A stretch of 64,000 nt of DNA from an uncultured Clostridia bacterium (GTDB taxonomy: Bacteria > Bacillota > Clostridia > Oscillospirales > Ruminococcaceae): NCBI GenBank assembly GCA_947589185.1, contig CANQCK010000008.1, positions 1 through 64,000 on the forward strand, given 5' to 3'. Positions within the stretch are counted from its first letter, which is position 1, and each line of letters starts with the position of its first letter. The notes under the pieces are model-generated. The model saw nothing but the letters and a program-made list of their open reading frames with translations, was not told where the DNA came from and made no database searches. A program made the position numbers and the translations under genes. Shown piece after piece: positions 45,426 to 53,261 of this stretch.

Positions 45426-48400
45426 ATGATTAAGATTTCAAAAATTGTTGCCGTATTTACAGCGGCTGTACTGATTTATTCGTTAACGGGGGTTATGCCT
45501 ATGGCTAAGGAAAGCATTAAAGCTCAAGCAGAAAACACTTTTTCGATTAGTATAGACGGCAGTAAAATCACACAGGATTCGCTGAGATTAGGAGTTGTTT
45601 CTGCAAATAACTCGTCAAGGCTGCTTATGGATTATAAAGAGAAAAATGAAAAGGCTTATTGGGAAATAATGAATTATTTATTCAATAAGAAAACCGGAAT
45701 AGGGCTTACACACATAAAAATTGAGCTTGGTTCCGACTGCGACTCAAGTTCGGGAACAGAACCTGCAACTATGCGGTATGAAAATGAAGAAGCGAATGTA
45801 AACCGAGGTGCAGGTTTCCACTTATGTGCCGACGCTAAGACCATAAACCCTGATATTTCCATTGATATGCTGAGATGGGGTTCGCCGAGATGGACCGGCT
45901 CAAACGGTGCGACCAATGATGAGAATATGGCTAAGAGATTCAAGTGGTATAAAAACACGCTTGATGCGGCTTACGATGAATATGGACTTAAATTTGATTA
46001 TGTTAGTGCAGACAGAAATGAAATCAGCGATCCGGACTATGATTGGATAAAGTATCTGAGAAAGCATCTTGATTCTGCGGCTCAAGAAGCAGGAGCTAAG
46101 TATGACTATAGTCAGATAAAGCTGATAGCGTCTGATGAAGTTGGGCATTTCAAAATAGCAGACCAGATGATGACAGACGCAGAATTAAGAGACGCTGTAG
46201 ACGTTATGGGACTGCATTATTCAACATGGCCGGGTGAGAATGCCCTAAAGCTAAAAAAAGAATACGGAAAAGAAATTTGGTATTCTGAGGGTTCTGCTGT
46301 TACTATTGATCCTAAGTATGCCGTAAACGCTACTAATGCTTCAGGGGCTGAACTTGATAATATTGCAAAGGGAACGGGACTCACAGGAATTAACGGTCCG
46401 CTTGAAATTGGTTTGCGTGTTTTAAATATGTATGCTCAGGAAGGTTCAAACGGCGGCGGAATGACAATGTATGAATTCCAGCCTGCGGTTGCGGCTTATT
46501 ATACAGGTGCACAGTATGTACCAAAGCAGCTTATACTGGCAGATACGCCATGGAGCGGACATTATGAGGTTCAGGTAGGAACTTACATTATGGAGCATTT
46601 TACAAGGTTCCAGACTGAAAATATGAAGTATGTTGACGGTGCTTGCTTTGGCGACGGAATTGCAGCGGGCGACGGTCACGGAATTGGAAGCACGACAAAT
46701 AACTACATCACATTAGCAGATCCCAATACAGGGGATTACACGATGGTGTTTATAAACGATTCATCAGAGTCAAGAGCTTATAATGTTTCTGTAAGCAATC
46801 TCAGCAAGGCAGATTCTCCATTGACAGCATGGGTAACAAAGGGTCCTGATGAGGGTCAGGTATATGACGCAAACTGGCTGAAAAATTCGGGCACTGTGAC
46901 TCCTGAGAACGGCAGCTTTACATATACTGTTGAGCCGTATTCTATTGTTACGCTTACTACCACATCAGGTCAGAAGGGATACGCAGATGAAGAAAAATCA
47001 GAATATCAGAAAGATGAAACAAACAAGAATCTTTCTCTTCCGTATACAGATGACTTTAACTACTCAGATGAGTTTTTGGAGGAAAGAGGCGGAACTCCTC
47101 TCTACACTTGTGACGCCGGCGGAGCATTTGAAGTAGTAAAAAAAGCGGACGGTTCAAAGGTACTTCAGCAGAGGATAAACGGTGATATTAGCCCTCTTGA
47201 TTGGGGAGTTGGAACGTCTCCGGTAACAACTCTGGGAGACACCGAATGGGCAGATTACAGTGTTTCTGCAGATGTTAAGCTCGAGGCAAAAACTTCTCAA
47301 ATGAATTATGCAGGAGTTGGTATAAGATCTGTCGGAACCTGTTCTGGTATTTCACAAATCAGTAAGACAGGTTATTGGATAAGGATTTCAAGTGATGGAA
47401 CTTATTCATGTCGAAAAGCCAACAAAGAAATCAGTAAAGGTACAATAAGGGGATTTGATATTAATAAATGGTACAATCTCAAGTTAAGTGCTGTTGGAAA
47501 TGAAATAATCTTCTATGTAAATGATACTGCAATTTTTGGATATACTGATACCGAGAACCCATATTTATCTGGAAGGGTAGGGTTCCAAAGTAGCAATTAT
47601 ATGACTGAATTTGATAACTTGAAAGTTGAAGAGGCTTCAGAAAGTATGACAGGTTTCGGTGCAAGCACATATGTTGATAGAATCGATCCGCTTGACAGCT
47701 CTGTTAAATACACAGGCAACTGGACGCTGAAAGTAGGAGATTCGTTTAAGCTGTATAACAGAACAAGTGCTGCTACAAGTGAAAAAGATGCGTCTCTTGA
47801 ATATGCGTTTAACGGCACGGGTATAAATTTTGTTGCTGGAAGTACAAATACGGAAACAGATATTAGCGTTGAACTGGACGGAAAATCCGTAGAAAAAAAT
47901 ATAACAGTAAAATCAGGAATGCTTAATCGTCAAAGTCTGTATTTTATAAACGGTCTTTTGAGCGGGCAGCATACAGTAAAAATTACTGTGAACAGCGGTT
48001 ACTTTATGATTGACTGCATAGAGATTTTAGGCGAGACGCACAATACAATCAAAGCAGACATAAAGGACCATGTAGGAGAGTATCCTTCACAGGCAAAGCC
48101 AAATACAACCAAACCGTCATCACAGAAATCTCAAACACCGGCAGTAAAAGGCGGAAATACTTCAAATAAAAACAAGAATTCAGCTGAAAGAGCAATAAAG
48201 AGTGCAAAAATAAAAAATCTGAAGGTAAAGAGTAAAAATAAGAAAAAAATAAATGTAAGCTGGCAAAAAGTTAAAAATGCAAAAGGTTACCGTGTACAAG
48301 TTGCTAAAAAGAAAAACTTTAAAAATATTGTATTTGATAAGCACATAATCAAGAGAAAAATTACGATAAAGAACAATAAAATAAAGCGCAAAAAGACTTA

Positions 48401-48488
48401 CTTCGTTCGGGTTAGAGCATATGCAAAAATTAACGGTAAAAAGGAATACGGCAAGTGGAGCAAGAAAGTAAAAATTAAGGTTAAATAA
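45426..48488 (+). CDS. secreted GH59-like glycosidase (galactocerebrosidase family) with cationic FN3-like tail
   Basis: A 1020-residue exported enzyme. A signal peptide (about 1-35) leads to a TIM-barrel GH59-like domain (about 50-345). It matches animal galactocerebrosidase in segment order: SRLLMDY, ELGSDCDSSSGTEPATM, the acid/base Glu199 in DRNEISD, IASDE, and the nucleophile Glu288 in IWYSEGS. The PWSGHYEV and beta-sandwich region follows (to about 515). A lectin-like domain covers about 540-735 and a second CBM-like domain about 745-870. A linker leads to a lysine-rich FN3-like domain (about 925-1020), as in the BspA-like proteins. It probably cleaves beta-galactosides of glycolipids or glycans outside the cell (inference). 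SD AGGAGG is 8 nt before the ATG at 45426. Confidence 0.85.
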   Translation: MIKISKIVAVFTAAVLIYSLTGVMPMAKESIKAQAENTFSISIDGSKITQDSLRLGVVSANNSSRLLMDYKEKNEKAYWEIMNYLFNKKTGIGLTHIKIELGSDCDSSSGTEPATMRYENEEANVNRGAGFHLCADAKTINPDISIDMLRWGSPRWTGSNGATNDENMAKRFKWYKNTLDAAYDEYGLKFDYVSADRNEISDPDYDWIKYLRKHLDSAAQEAGAKYDYSQIKLIASDEVGHFKIADQMMTDAELRDAVDVMGLHYSTWPGENALKLKKEYGKEIWYSEGSAVTIDPKYAVNATNASGAELDNIAKGTGLTGINGPLEIGLRVLNMYAQEGSNGGGMTMYEFQPAVAAYYTGAQYVPKQLILADTPWSGHYEVQVGTYIMEHFTRFQTENMKYVDGACFGDGIAAGDGHGIGSTTNNYITLADPNTGDYTMVFINDSSESRAYNVSVSNLSKADSPLTAWVTKGPDEGQVYDANWLKNSGTVTPENGSFTYTVEPYSIVTLTTTSGQKGYADEEKSEYQKDETNKNLSLPYTDDFNYSDEFLEERGGTPLYTCDAGGAFEVVKKADGSKVLQQRINGDISPLDWGVGTSPVTTLGDTEWADYSVSADVKLEAKTSQMNYAGVGIRSVGTCSGISQISKTGYWIRISSDGTYSCRKANKEISKGTIRGFDINKWYNLKLSAVGNEIIFYVNDTAIFGYTDTENPYLSGRVGFQSSNYMTEFDNLKVEEASESMTGFGASTYVDRIDPLDSSVKYTGNWTLKVGDSFKLYNRTSAATSEKDASLEYAFNGTGINFVAGSTNTETDISVELDGKSVEKNITVKSGMLNRQSLYFINGLLSGQHTVKITVNSGYFMIDCIEILGETHNTIKADIKDHVGEYPSQAKPNTTKPSSQKSQTPAVKGGNTSNKNKNSAERAIKSAKIKNLKVKSKNKKKINVSWQKVKNAKGYRVQVAKKKNFKNIVFDKHIIKRKITIKNNKIKRKKTYFVRVRAYAKINGKKEYGKWSKKVKIKVK

Positions 48489-48497
48489 CAAAATTTC

Positions 48498-48528
48498 AAG
48501 CGTTCGGAATTTTTCCGAACGCTTTTTT
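48498..48528 (+). terminator. terminator of the GH59-like gene
   Basis: A 12-bp stem (48498-48509 with 48513-48524) with a short loop is followed by a T-run. Confidence 0.85.
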
Positions 48529-48603
48529 CTTGCATCTTGTCTCTGGCGGCAGGGTCACCCCTGTTTAATTTGTAAATAAAGTATTAATAAATATATTCCG
48601 TAC

Positions 48604-48662
48604 TTGATTTTTGTATTAGCAGTGATATAATACTGTTAGCACTCAAATGAATAGAGTGCTAA
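48604..48662 (+). promoter_or_regulatory. htpG promoter with CIRCE operator
   Basis: TTGATT (48604-48609), a 16-nt spacer and TATAAT (48626-48631). Directly after the -10, TTAGCACTC (48636-48644), nine bases and GAGTGCTAA (48654-48662) form an exact CIRCE element, the HrcA repressor site. It overlaps the predicted transcription start. Confidence 0.93.
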
Positions 48663-48704
48663 AAATGCTAAAATTTATCAAGACGCAGAAAGGAATGACC
48701 GGTT

Positions 48705-50609
48705 TTGGGAACAAAACAATTTAAAGCAGAATCTAAAAGACTTTTAGAAATGATGATCAACTCTATCTATACGCATAAGGAGATATTTTTAAGAGAGCTT
48801 ATTTCAAATGCGTCGGACGCTATTGACAAGCTGTATTTTAAATCTCTTACCGACACGAGTATAGGGCTTAATAAAGACGATTTCGCAATAAACATAGAGA
48901 TTGACAAGGAAAAAAGAATTCTTACCGTATCTGATAACGGAATAGGTATGACAAAAGAGGAGCTTGAGAACAATCTCGGTACTATTGCTAAGAGCGGCTC
49001 GCTTGCATTCAAGAATGACAATAATCTGGACGGCGACGTTGACATAATCGGTCAGTTCGGAGTGGGTTTTTATTCGGCATTTATGGTGGCAAAGAAGGTT
49101 ACTGTAGTTTCTAAGGCATACGGCGAGGATAAAGCTTATATCTGGAAATCCTCAGGCGTATCGGGTTATACAATTGATGAGTGCGATTCGGATATAAAAT
49201 CAGGAACGGTAATTACTTTAGAAATAAAGGAAAACACCGATGAGGAAAACTACGACGAGTTTTTAGAGCAGTATAGAATTCAGTCGCTTGTAAAGAAGTA
49301 TTCAGACTATATACGTTTTCCAATCAAAATGGAAATGGAGAGAACGGAGTATCCTGAGAAAAAGGAAGGCGAGGAAAAAGAGCCTGAGCCGATCACCGTA
49401 AAAGAAATCGTTACGCTGAACAGTATGGTTCCAATCTGGAAGAAGAACAAAAGCGAACTGAAAGACGAGGATTACAACAGTTTCTATACTGATAAGTTTG
49501 CCGATTATGAAGCTCCTATCACGCATATTCATTCTAAGAACGAGGGTATCGCAACCTATGACGCTTTGCTGTTTATTCCGTCAAAAGCACCTTTTGACTA
49601 CTACACAAAGAACTACAAAAAGGGTTTGCAGCTATATTCAAGCGGAGTTATGATTATGGATTGCTGTGAGGATCTGCTGCCCGATTACTTCAATTTTGTA
49701 AAGGGACTTGTAGATTCGCAGGATTTGTCTTTGAATATTTCAAGAGAAATGCTTCAGCACGACAGACAGGTTAAAATTATTGCCAAGAACATTGAAAAAT
49801 CAATAAAGAACGAGCTTGCAAAAATGCTTAAAAATAAGAGGGAAGACTATGAAAAGTTTTTCAAGGCATTCGGTCTGAATCTGAAATTCGGCATTTATCA
49901 AAGCTACGGAATGGCAAAGGATACTTTGCAGGATCTGCTTTTGTTTAAGTCGTCTTTTGAGAGCAAAATGGTTACGCTAGACGAGTATGTAAGCCGTATG
50001 AAGGACGACCAGAAATACATTTACTATGCCTGCGGCGAGAGCGAGGCACGCATTGATATGCTTCCTCAGACGGAAGCGGTTAAAGATAAAGGCTATGAGA
50101 TTCTTTACTTTACCGACGACGTGGACGAGTTTACAATCAAGATGATTATGAACTATAAGGAGAAGGAGTTCAAATCAATTTCGGCAAGCGATCTAGACCT
50201 TACTACCGACGAGGAAAAAGAAGAGGTCAAAAAGAAAACTGAGGACAGCAAGGGTATGTTCGACTATATGAAAGAGGTTCTTGGCGATAAGGTTTCAGAG
50301 GTAAGACTTTCTTCAAAACTGAAAACACACCCTGTTTGCCTTTCAAGCGACGGGCAGGTTTCAATCGAGATGGAAAAGGTGTTAAATTCAATGCCTCAGA
50401 ACGGAGATAACAAGGTGAAATCTGAAAAGGCTCTGGAGATAAATGCTTCGCATCCTATATATGATAAGCTGACAAGTCTTTATGAGAGTGACAAAGACAA
50501 GCTGAAAATCTATGCAGAGCTTTTATATAATCAGGCTCTGCTGATTGAGGGAATGAGTATCGAAAATCCGCTTGAGTTTTCTAATCAGATTTGTGACCTT
50601 ATGGTATAA
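48705..50609 (+). CDS. htpG: molecular chaperone HtpG (Hsp90)
   Basis: A 634-residue ATP-dependent chaperone. The N-terminal ATPase has [18 protein letters not shown], the [13 protein letters not shown] lid region and [11 protein letters not shown]. The middle domain (Arg in [11 protein letters not shown]) and the dimerisation domain are complete. The start is TTG at 48705 with AAAGGA upstream. Its promoter bears a CIRCE element, so it should be induced by heat through HrcA. Confidence 0.96.
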   Translation: MGTKQFKAESKRLLEMMINSIYTHKEIFLRELISNASDAIDKLYFKSLTDTSIGLNKDDFAINIEIDKEKRILTVSDNGIGMTKEELENNLGTIAKSGSLAFKNDNNLDGDVDIIGQFGVGFYSAFMVAKKVTVVSKAYGEDKAYIWKSSGVSGYTIDECDSDIKSGTVITLEIKENTDEENYDEFLEQYRIQSLVKKYSDYIRFPIKMEMERTEYPEKKEGEEKEPEPITVKEIVTLNSMVPIWKKNKSELKDEDYNSFYTDKFADYEAPITHIHSKNEGIATYDALLFIPSKAPFDYYTKNYKKGLQLYSSGVMIMDCCEDLLPDYFNFVKGLVDSQDLSLNISREMLQHDRQVKIIAKNIEKSIKNELAKMLKNKREDYEKFFKAFGLNLKFGIYQSYGMAKDTLQDLLLFKSSFESKMVTLDEYVSRMKDDQKYIYYACGESEARIDMLPQTEAVKDKGYEILYFTDDVDEFTIKMIMNYKEKEFKSISASDLDLTTDEEKEEVKKKTEDSKGMFDYMKEVLGDKVSEVRLSSKLKTHPVCLSSDGQVSIEMEKVLNSMPQNGDNKVKSEKALEINASHPIYDKLTSLYESDKDKLKIYAELLYNQALLIEGMSIENPLEFSNQICDLMV

Positions 50610-50623
50610 ATATAGTAATCAAA

Positions 50624-50660
50624 AAAGAAGTAAGAGATTAAAATTTTCTCTTACTTCTTT
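50624..50660 (+). terminator. htpG terminator
   Basis: A perfect 14-bp stem (50624-50637 with 50647-50660) ends in a T-rich stretch. Confidence 0.85.
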
Positions 50661-50683
50661 AATATTTGTCTAAGTATAATAGT

Positions 50684-50712
50684 TTGACAAAATTTTTATT
50701 TTGTTTTATAAT
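50684..50712 (+). promoter_or_regulatory. toxin mRNA promoter of the type I module
   Basis: TTGACA (50684-50689), a 17-nt spacer and TATAAT (50707-50712). The match to consensus is exact. Confidence 0.88.
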
Positions 50713-50777
50713 AAGCCATAGGGTGCTGTACATAAACGGTCAGCGGTGGCGGTTTCTCCCCGAAGGGGGGTGATGAT

Positions 50778-50867
50778 ATGGTATCATATGCTGAATTGTA
50801 TTTATTCGTTAGTATGATAACTGATATTATCACTCTGATTCTTCTTATAATTTATAAGAAAAACTAG
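50778..50867 (+). CDS. small hydrophobic holin-like toxin (type I TA)
   Basis: A 29-residue peptide: a short polar start (MVSYAELYLF), one membrane-spanning hydrophobic segment (about residues 9-25) and a basic tail (YKKN). This is the pattern of the putative holin-like toxin family (Hol_Tox/Fst/TxpA-like). The ribosome-binding sequence GGTGAT is partly inside a hairpin. It would insert into the membrane if overproduced; that effect is inferred from the family. Confidence 0.78.
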   Translation: MVSYAELYLFVSMITDIITLILLIIYKKN

Positions 50868-50875
50868 AGTTTCTT

Positions 50876-50980
50876 ACATAAAAATAAGAAACACCGCCTA
50901 CTCCCACAAGTAACGGTGTTTCAAACATCAAAAACTTAGGGAAAAACCGCAAGCCGTAAGACTTTGTACAGCACCCTTTT
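50876..50980 (-). ncRNA. antisense RNA antitoxin of the type I module
   Basis: The minus strand has its own consensus promoter (see 50990) that would start transcription near 50980, exactly over the 3' end of the toxin message. A stem at 50888-50922 followed by TTATTTTTATG gives a terminator near 50876. The RNA of about 100 nt would be fully complementary to the 3' region of the toxin mRNA. Confidence 0.72.
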
Positions 50981-50989
50981 TATACTTAT

Positions 50990-51017
50990 ATTATAACACA
51001 CATTTTTAATATGTCAA
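50990..51017 (-). promoter_or_regulatory. antitoxin RNA promoter
   Basis: On the minus strand TTGACA (51012-51017), a 16-nt spacer and TATAAT (50990-50995). Confidence 0.8.
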
Positions 51018-51021
51018 GCAC

Positions 51022-51055
51022 CTGTCAAGGAAAAATTTAACCTTGACAGTTTTTT
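51022..51055. terminator. terminator hairpin beside the type I module
   Basis: CTGTCAAGG (51022-51030) pairs perfectly with CCTTGACAG (51041-51049), followed by TTTTTT on +. Confidence 0.8.
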
Positions 51056-51140
51056 ATTCTGTTTTGGAATTATTCCAAAATTGAATAAAAATTTCTATCT
51101 ATATATGATAGAATAAATAAAAGAAAGCGAGGTGAAAATT

Positions 51141-51326
51141 ATGGAAAAGAATTTTAAACGTATTCAATTTAGAGCAGACCCTGAAACGCTAGAAAAAATT
51201 AATTACATAGCCGCACATTACGGTCGTTCTGCAAAGGAGGAGATAATACAATTAATCGAAAACTGCGTTTCCGAGTATGAAGCAAAGAGAGGTCCGATTG
51301 AAGCTGACATTAAAGATGAAAAGTAA
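51141..51326 (+). CDS. Arc-like ribbon-helix-helix DNA-binding protein
   Basis: A 61-residue protein with the RHH pattern: a short beta-strand (FKRIQFRADPETLEKIN), helix, and the RSAKEEIIQLIENCVSEYE second helix. Such proteins are common as plasmid, phage or antitoxin regulators. I choose the ATG at 51141 with GAGGTGA upstream. It lies between a type I TA locus and a broken XRE gene, which suggests an acquired islet. Confidence 0.78.
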   Translation: MEKNFKRIQFRADPETLEKINYIAAHYGRSAKEEIIQLIENCVSEYEAKRGPIEADIKDEK

Positions 51327-51336
51327 GCGGTAAAAA

Positions 51337-51524
51337 ATGAAAAGGAATTTGGAAAGGTTAAAGGAATTAAGATTATATGCAGAGATTACCCAAAAGCAGA
51401 TAGCGGAAATAATAAATGTATCGCCGAGTACGATTTCAAGATACGAAAGCGGAAAAGTCCAATAAGAGTTGATGAAGTAATGGTAGTATTTTGTAAGTTT
51501 ATATCGATTTTTGTTCACGATTAA
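51337..51524 (+). pseudogene. frameshifted XRE-family HTH regulator
   Basis: The first 40 codons encode a clear XRE helix-turn-helix (LKELRLYAEITQKQIAEII, then SPSTISRYESGK). The frame then ends in TAA at 51463-51465. A one-base shift near 51455-51462 would continue with PIRVDEVMVVFCKF and stop at 51524, as in full-length relatives. So the gene looks frameshifted, or the sequence has an indel error. A 42-residue product from 51337 to 51465 remains possible. Confidence 0.6.
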
Positions 51525-51593
51525 ATGAATAAGTCATAATATATTAATGCCCCTAATATTTATTGTCAATGACAAAAGGAGGACTAATTAACA

Positions 51594-51812
51594 ATGCAAA
51601 AAAGCCTGATAGCGGTTTCATCGATAACTTATGCCATGAAAGCAAAAAAGCTCCTCAATAATATGGGACTTTATTGCGAGATACAAAAAACGCCGAAAAA
51701 TCTGGGTTCGGGATGCGGTTATTCAATAAGGGTAAAAGATGATTTAAAATATATATTTTCAATTCTTGACGCTGAGAATATCACTCATAAGGCATATCAA
51801 AAACTTCCTTAA
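51594..51812 (+). CDS. DUF3343 protein, putative sulfur/selenium carrier
   Basis: A 72-residue protein. The pattern STTYAMKAKKLL, then KNLGSGCGYSIRV with a single Cys in GSGCGYS, fits DUF3343, often encoded next to a cysteine-desulfurase-like gene. SD AGGAGG is 11 nt before the ATG. The cysteine desulfurase follows 128 bp downstream. Confidence 0.8.
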   Translation: MQKSLIAVSSITYAMKAKKLLNNMGLYCEIQKTPKNLGSGCGYSIRVKDDLKYIFSILDAENITHKAYQKLP

Positions 51813-51905
51813 ATTATTATCGAAAGGTATAGTGCTTTTTAGTCTTTATCCAAAATATTGATCTTAATCAGCCAAATCAAAGAAATATGCGAATTAAAAT
51901 TGAAA

Positions 51906-51940
51906 AGGAGGTATGCTCTTAAAGGAGCACAGATGTTAAG
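51906..51940 (+). promoter_or_regulatory. SD followed by hairpin before the cysteine desulfurase start
   Basis: AGGAGG (51906-51911) is 29 nt from the ATG at 51941. Between them TGCTC (51914-51918) pairs with GAGCA (51925-51929), leaving 11 nt after the stem. A mini-ORF from 51913 would end at 51939, one nt before the gene, but its SD spacing is only 1 nt. Confidence 0.6.
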
Positions 51941-53080
51941 ATGATATATTTTGATAATTCAGCAACGACCTTTCCAAAGCCGAAAGCTGTACTTAACAGA
52001 GCTTATTATGCTTCAAGATATTTAGGCGGAAATCCCGGAAGAAGCGGGCATAAAATGTCAGTGAGGGTGGCAGATGAGGTATATAGGGTAAGAGAAAAAA
52101 TAGCATATTTTTTCAATGCAAAGCCTGAGAATGTTGTTTTCACACTTAACTGTACCCATGCTGTCAACTTTGCGATGAAGGGTGTAATGCAGAGCGGAGG
52201 GCATATAATAATATCTTCTCTTGAGCATAATGCCGTAGCCCGACCTGCTTATGCACTTGCAAATTCAAAACAGAATATTAGTTATTCTGTAGCAGAGGTA
52301 GGAGACTGCAATGAAAAAACGGTGTCTAATTTCAAATCGCTGATAAGAAGTAATACAAAATGTATTTGTATGATGGCGGCTTCAAATGTAACTGGAGAGA
52401 TCCTTCCGTTCAATGAAATAGCGGCTATATGCAAAAAACGCGGAATATGCTTTATCTTAGACGCAGCACAGGGAGCAGGAGTTCTTGACATCAAGCTGGG
52501 AGAGGGAATAAACTTCGTATGCTGTGCAGGTCATAAGGGTCTTTACGGACTTCCGGGAACAGGCGTGCTTATTTCAGACGGAAAATATAAGTTAAGCACA
52601 ATTATTGAGGGAGGAACAGGAGCAACTTCGCTTGAGCTTGAGCAGACAGATTTTCTTCCCGAACAGCTTGAGAGCGGAACAATAAACGTTCCGGGAATAA
52701 TTTCGCTCGGAGCAGGAGTTGATTTTGTTAAAAGTACCGGGTTAAATAATATAAAAAGAAAAGAGGACAGACTTTGTAATTTGTTTGCTTCTCAGGTTAA
52801 AAAACTAAGCAATTTTACGGTATACAGAAACGATAATAAGGATTATGCTCCTTTAGTTTCATTCAGTTATAAAAATGCAAATTCATTTGAGGTAACCGAA
52901 TATTTGAGCAATCGGGGTTTTGCACTTCGCGGAGGATTCCATTGCTCAGCACTTGCTCACAAAACGCTAGGTACGGAGGGAGACGGTCTTACGAGGTTTT
53001 CACCTTCGGTATTCAACAGTGAAATAGAAGTAAGAAAAGTTATAACAGAGCTAAAAAAAGTAAATAATATTGGGATTTAG
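51941..53080 (+). CDS. cysteine desulfurase-like class V aminotransferase
   Basis: A 379-residue PLP enzyme. MIYFDNSATTFPKP, the internal DAAQGAG, the PLP-lysine in CAGHKGLYGLPGTG and the late Cys loop RGGFHCSALAHK are typical. The family (the EF2568-like group) takes sulfur or selenium from cysteine or selenocysteine. It is paired with DUF3343 upstream, a recurring neighbour and perhaps its sulfur acceptor. The SD spacing is unusual (see 51906). Confidence 0.88.
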   Translation: MIYFDNSATTFPKPKAVLNRAYYASRYLGGNPGRSGHKMSVRVADEVYRVREKIAYFFNAKPENVVFTLNCTHAVNFAMKGVMQSGGHIIISSLEHNAVARPAYALANSKQNISYSVAEVGDCNEKTVSNFKSLIRSNTKCICMMAASNVTGEILPFNEIAAICKKRGICFILDAAQGAGVLDIKLGEGINFVCCAGHKGLYGLPGTGVLISDGKYKLSTIIEGGTGATSLELEQTDFLPEQLESGTINVPGIISLGAGVDFVKSTGLNNIKRKEDRLCNLFASQVKKLSNFTVYRNDNKDYAPLVSFSYKNANSFEVTEYLSNRGFALRGGFHCSALAHKTLGTEGDGLTRFSPSVFNSEIEVRKVITELKKVNNIGI

Positions 53081-53083
53081 CCC

Positions 53084-53112
53084 TTGTTAAAATAATATCG
53101 GTGTGTTATAAT
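53084..53112 (+). promoter_or_regulatory. cdaA-cdaR promoter
   Basis: TTGTTA (53084-53089), a 17-nt spacer and TATAAT (53107-53112). The leader to 53261 is about 140 nt. Confidence 0.75.
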
Positions 53113-53197
53113 ATTTAAAGAGAGTTATTTGGTAAAGCTATGAAGTTAAAATTGCTTAGTGAAAAACTTAAGATTTAATTTCATAACTGACGTGTAT

Positions 53198-53231
53198 ACG
53201 GCATTTGCCGTCAATTGTTTGTTGGCGGTAA
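53198..53231 (+). promoter_or_regulatory. mutually exclusive leader hairpins before cdaA
   Basis: ACGGCA (53198-53203) pairs with TGCCGT (53206-53211). The same bases as part of TTGCCGTCAA (53205-53214) can instead pair over 10 bp (two wobble pairs) with TTGGCGGTAA (53222-53231). The two folds cannot coexist. A possible 12-codon leader peptide lies at 53140-53178, with a weak SD. Confidence 0.4.
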
Positions 53232-53261
53232 TTGTGTTGCTATATTAAAATCTGAAGGGAA

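Larger units (their letters stand above)
50720..50981 (+). ncRNA. structured toxin mRNA of a type I toxin-antitoxin module
   Basis: The predicted transcript runs from about 50719 to a T-run at 50977-50981. Its 5' end (AGGGTGCTGTACA, 50720-50732) is perfectly complementary over 13 nt to its 3' end (50965-50977), the long-range pairing typical of Firmicute type I toxin messages. CTCCCC (50756-50761) pairs with the G-run at 50765-50770, which occludes the ribosome-binding region. Another hairpin lies at 50888-50922. Confidence 0.75.

Noticed and set aside
41154-51524. Prophage or integrative element
   Set aside because: No integrase, terminase, capsid or conjugation genes; small regulators alone do not support it.
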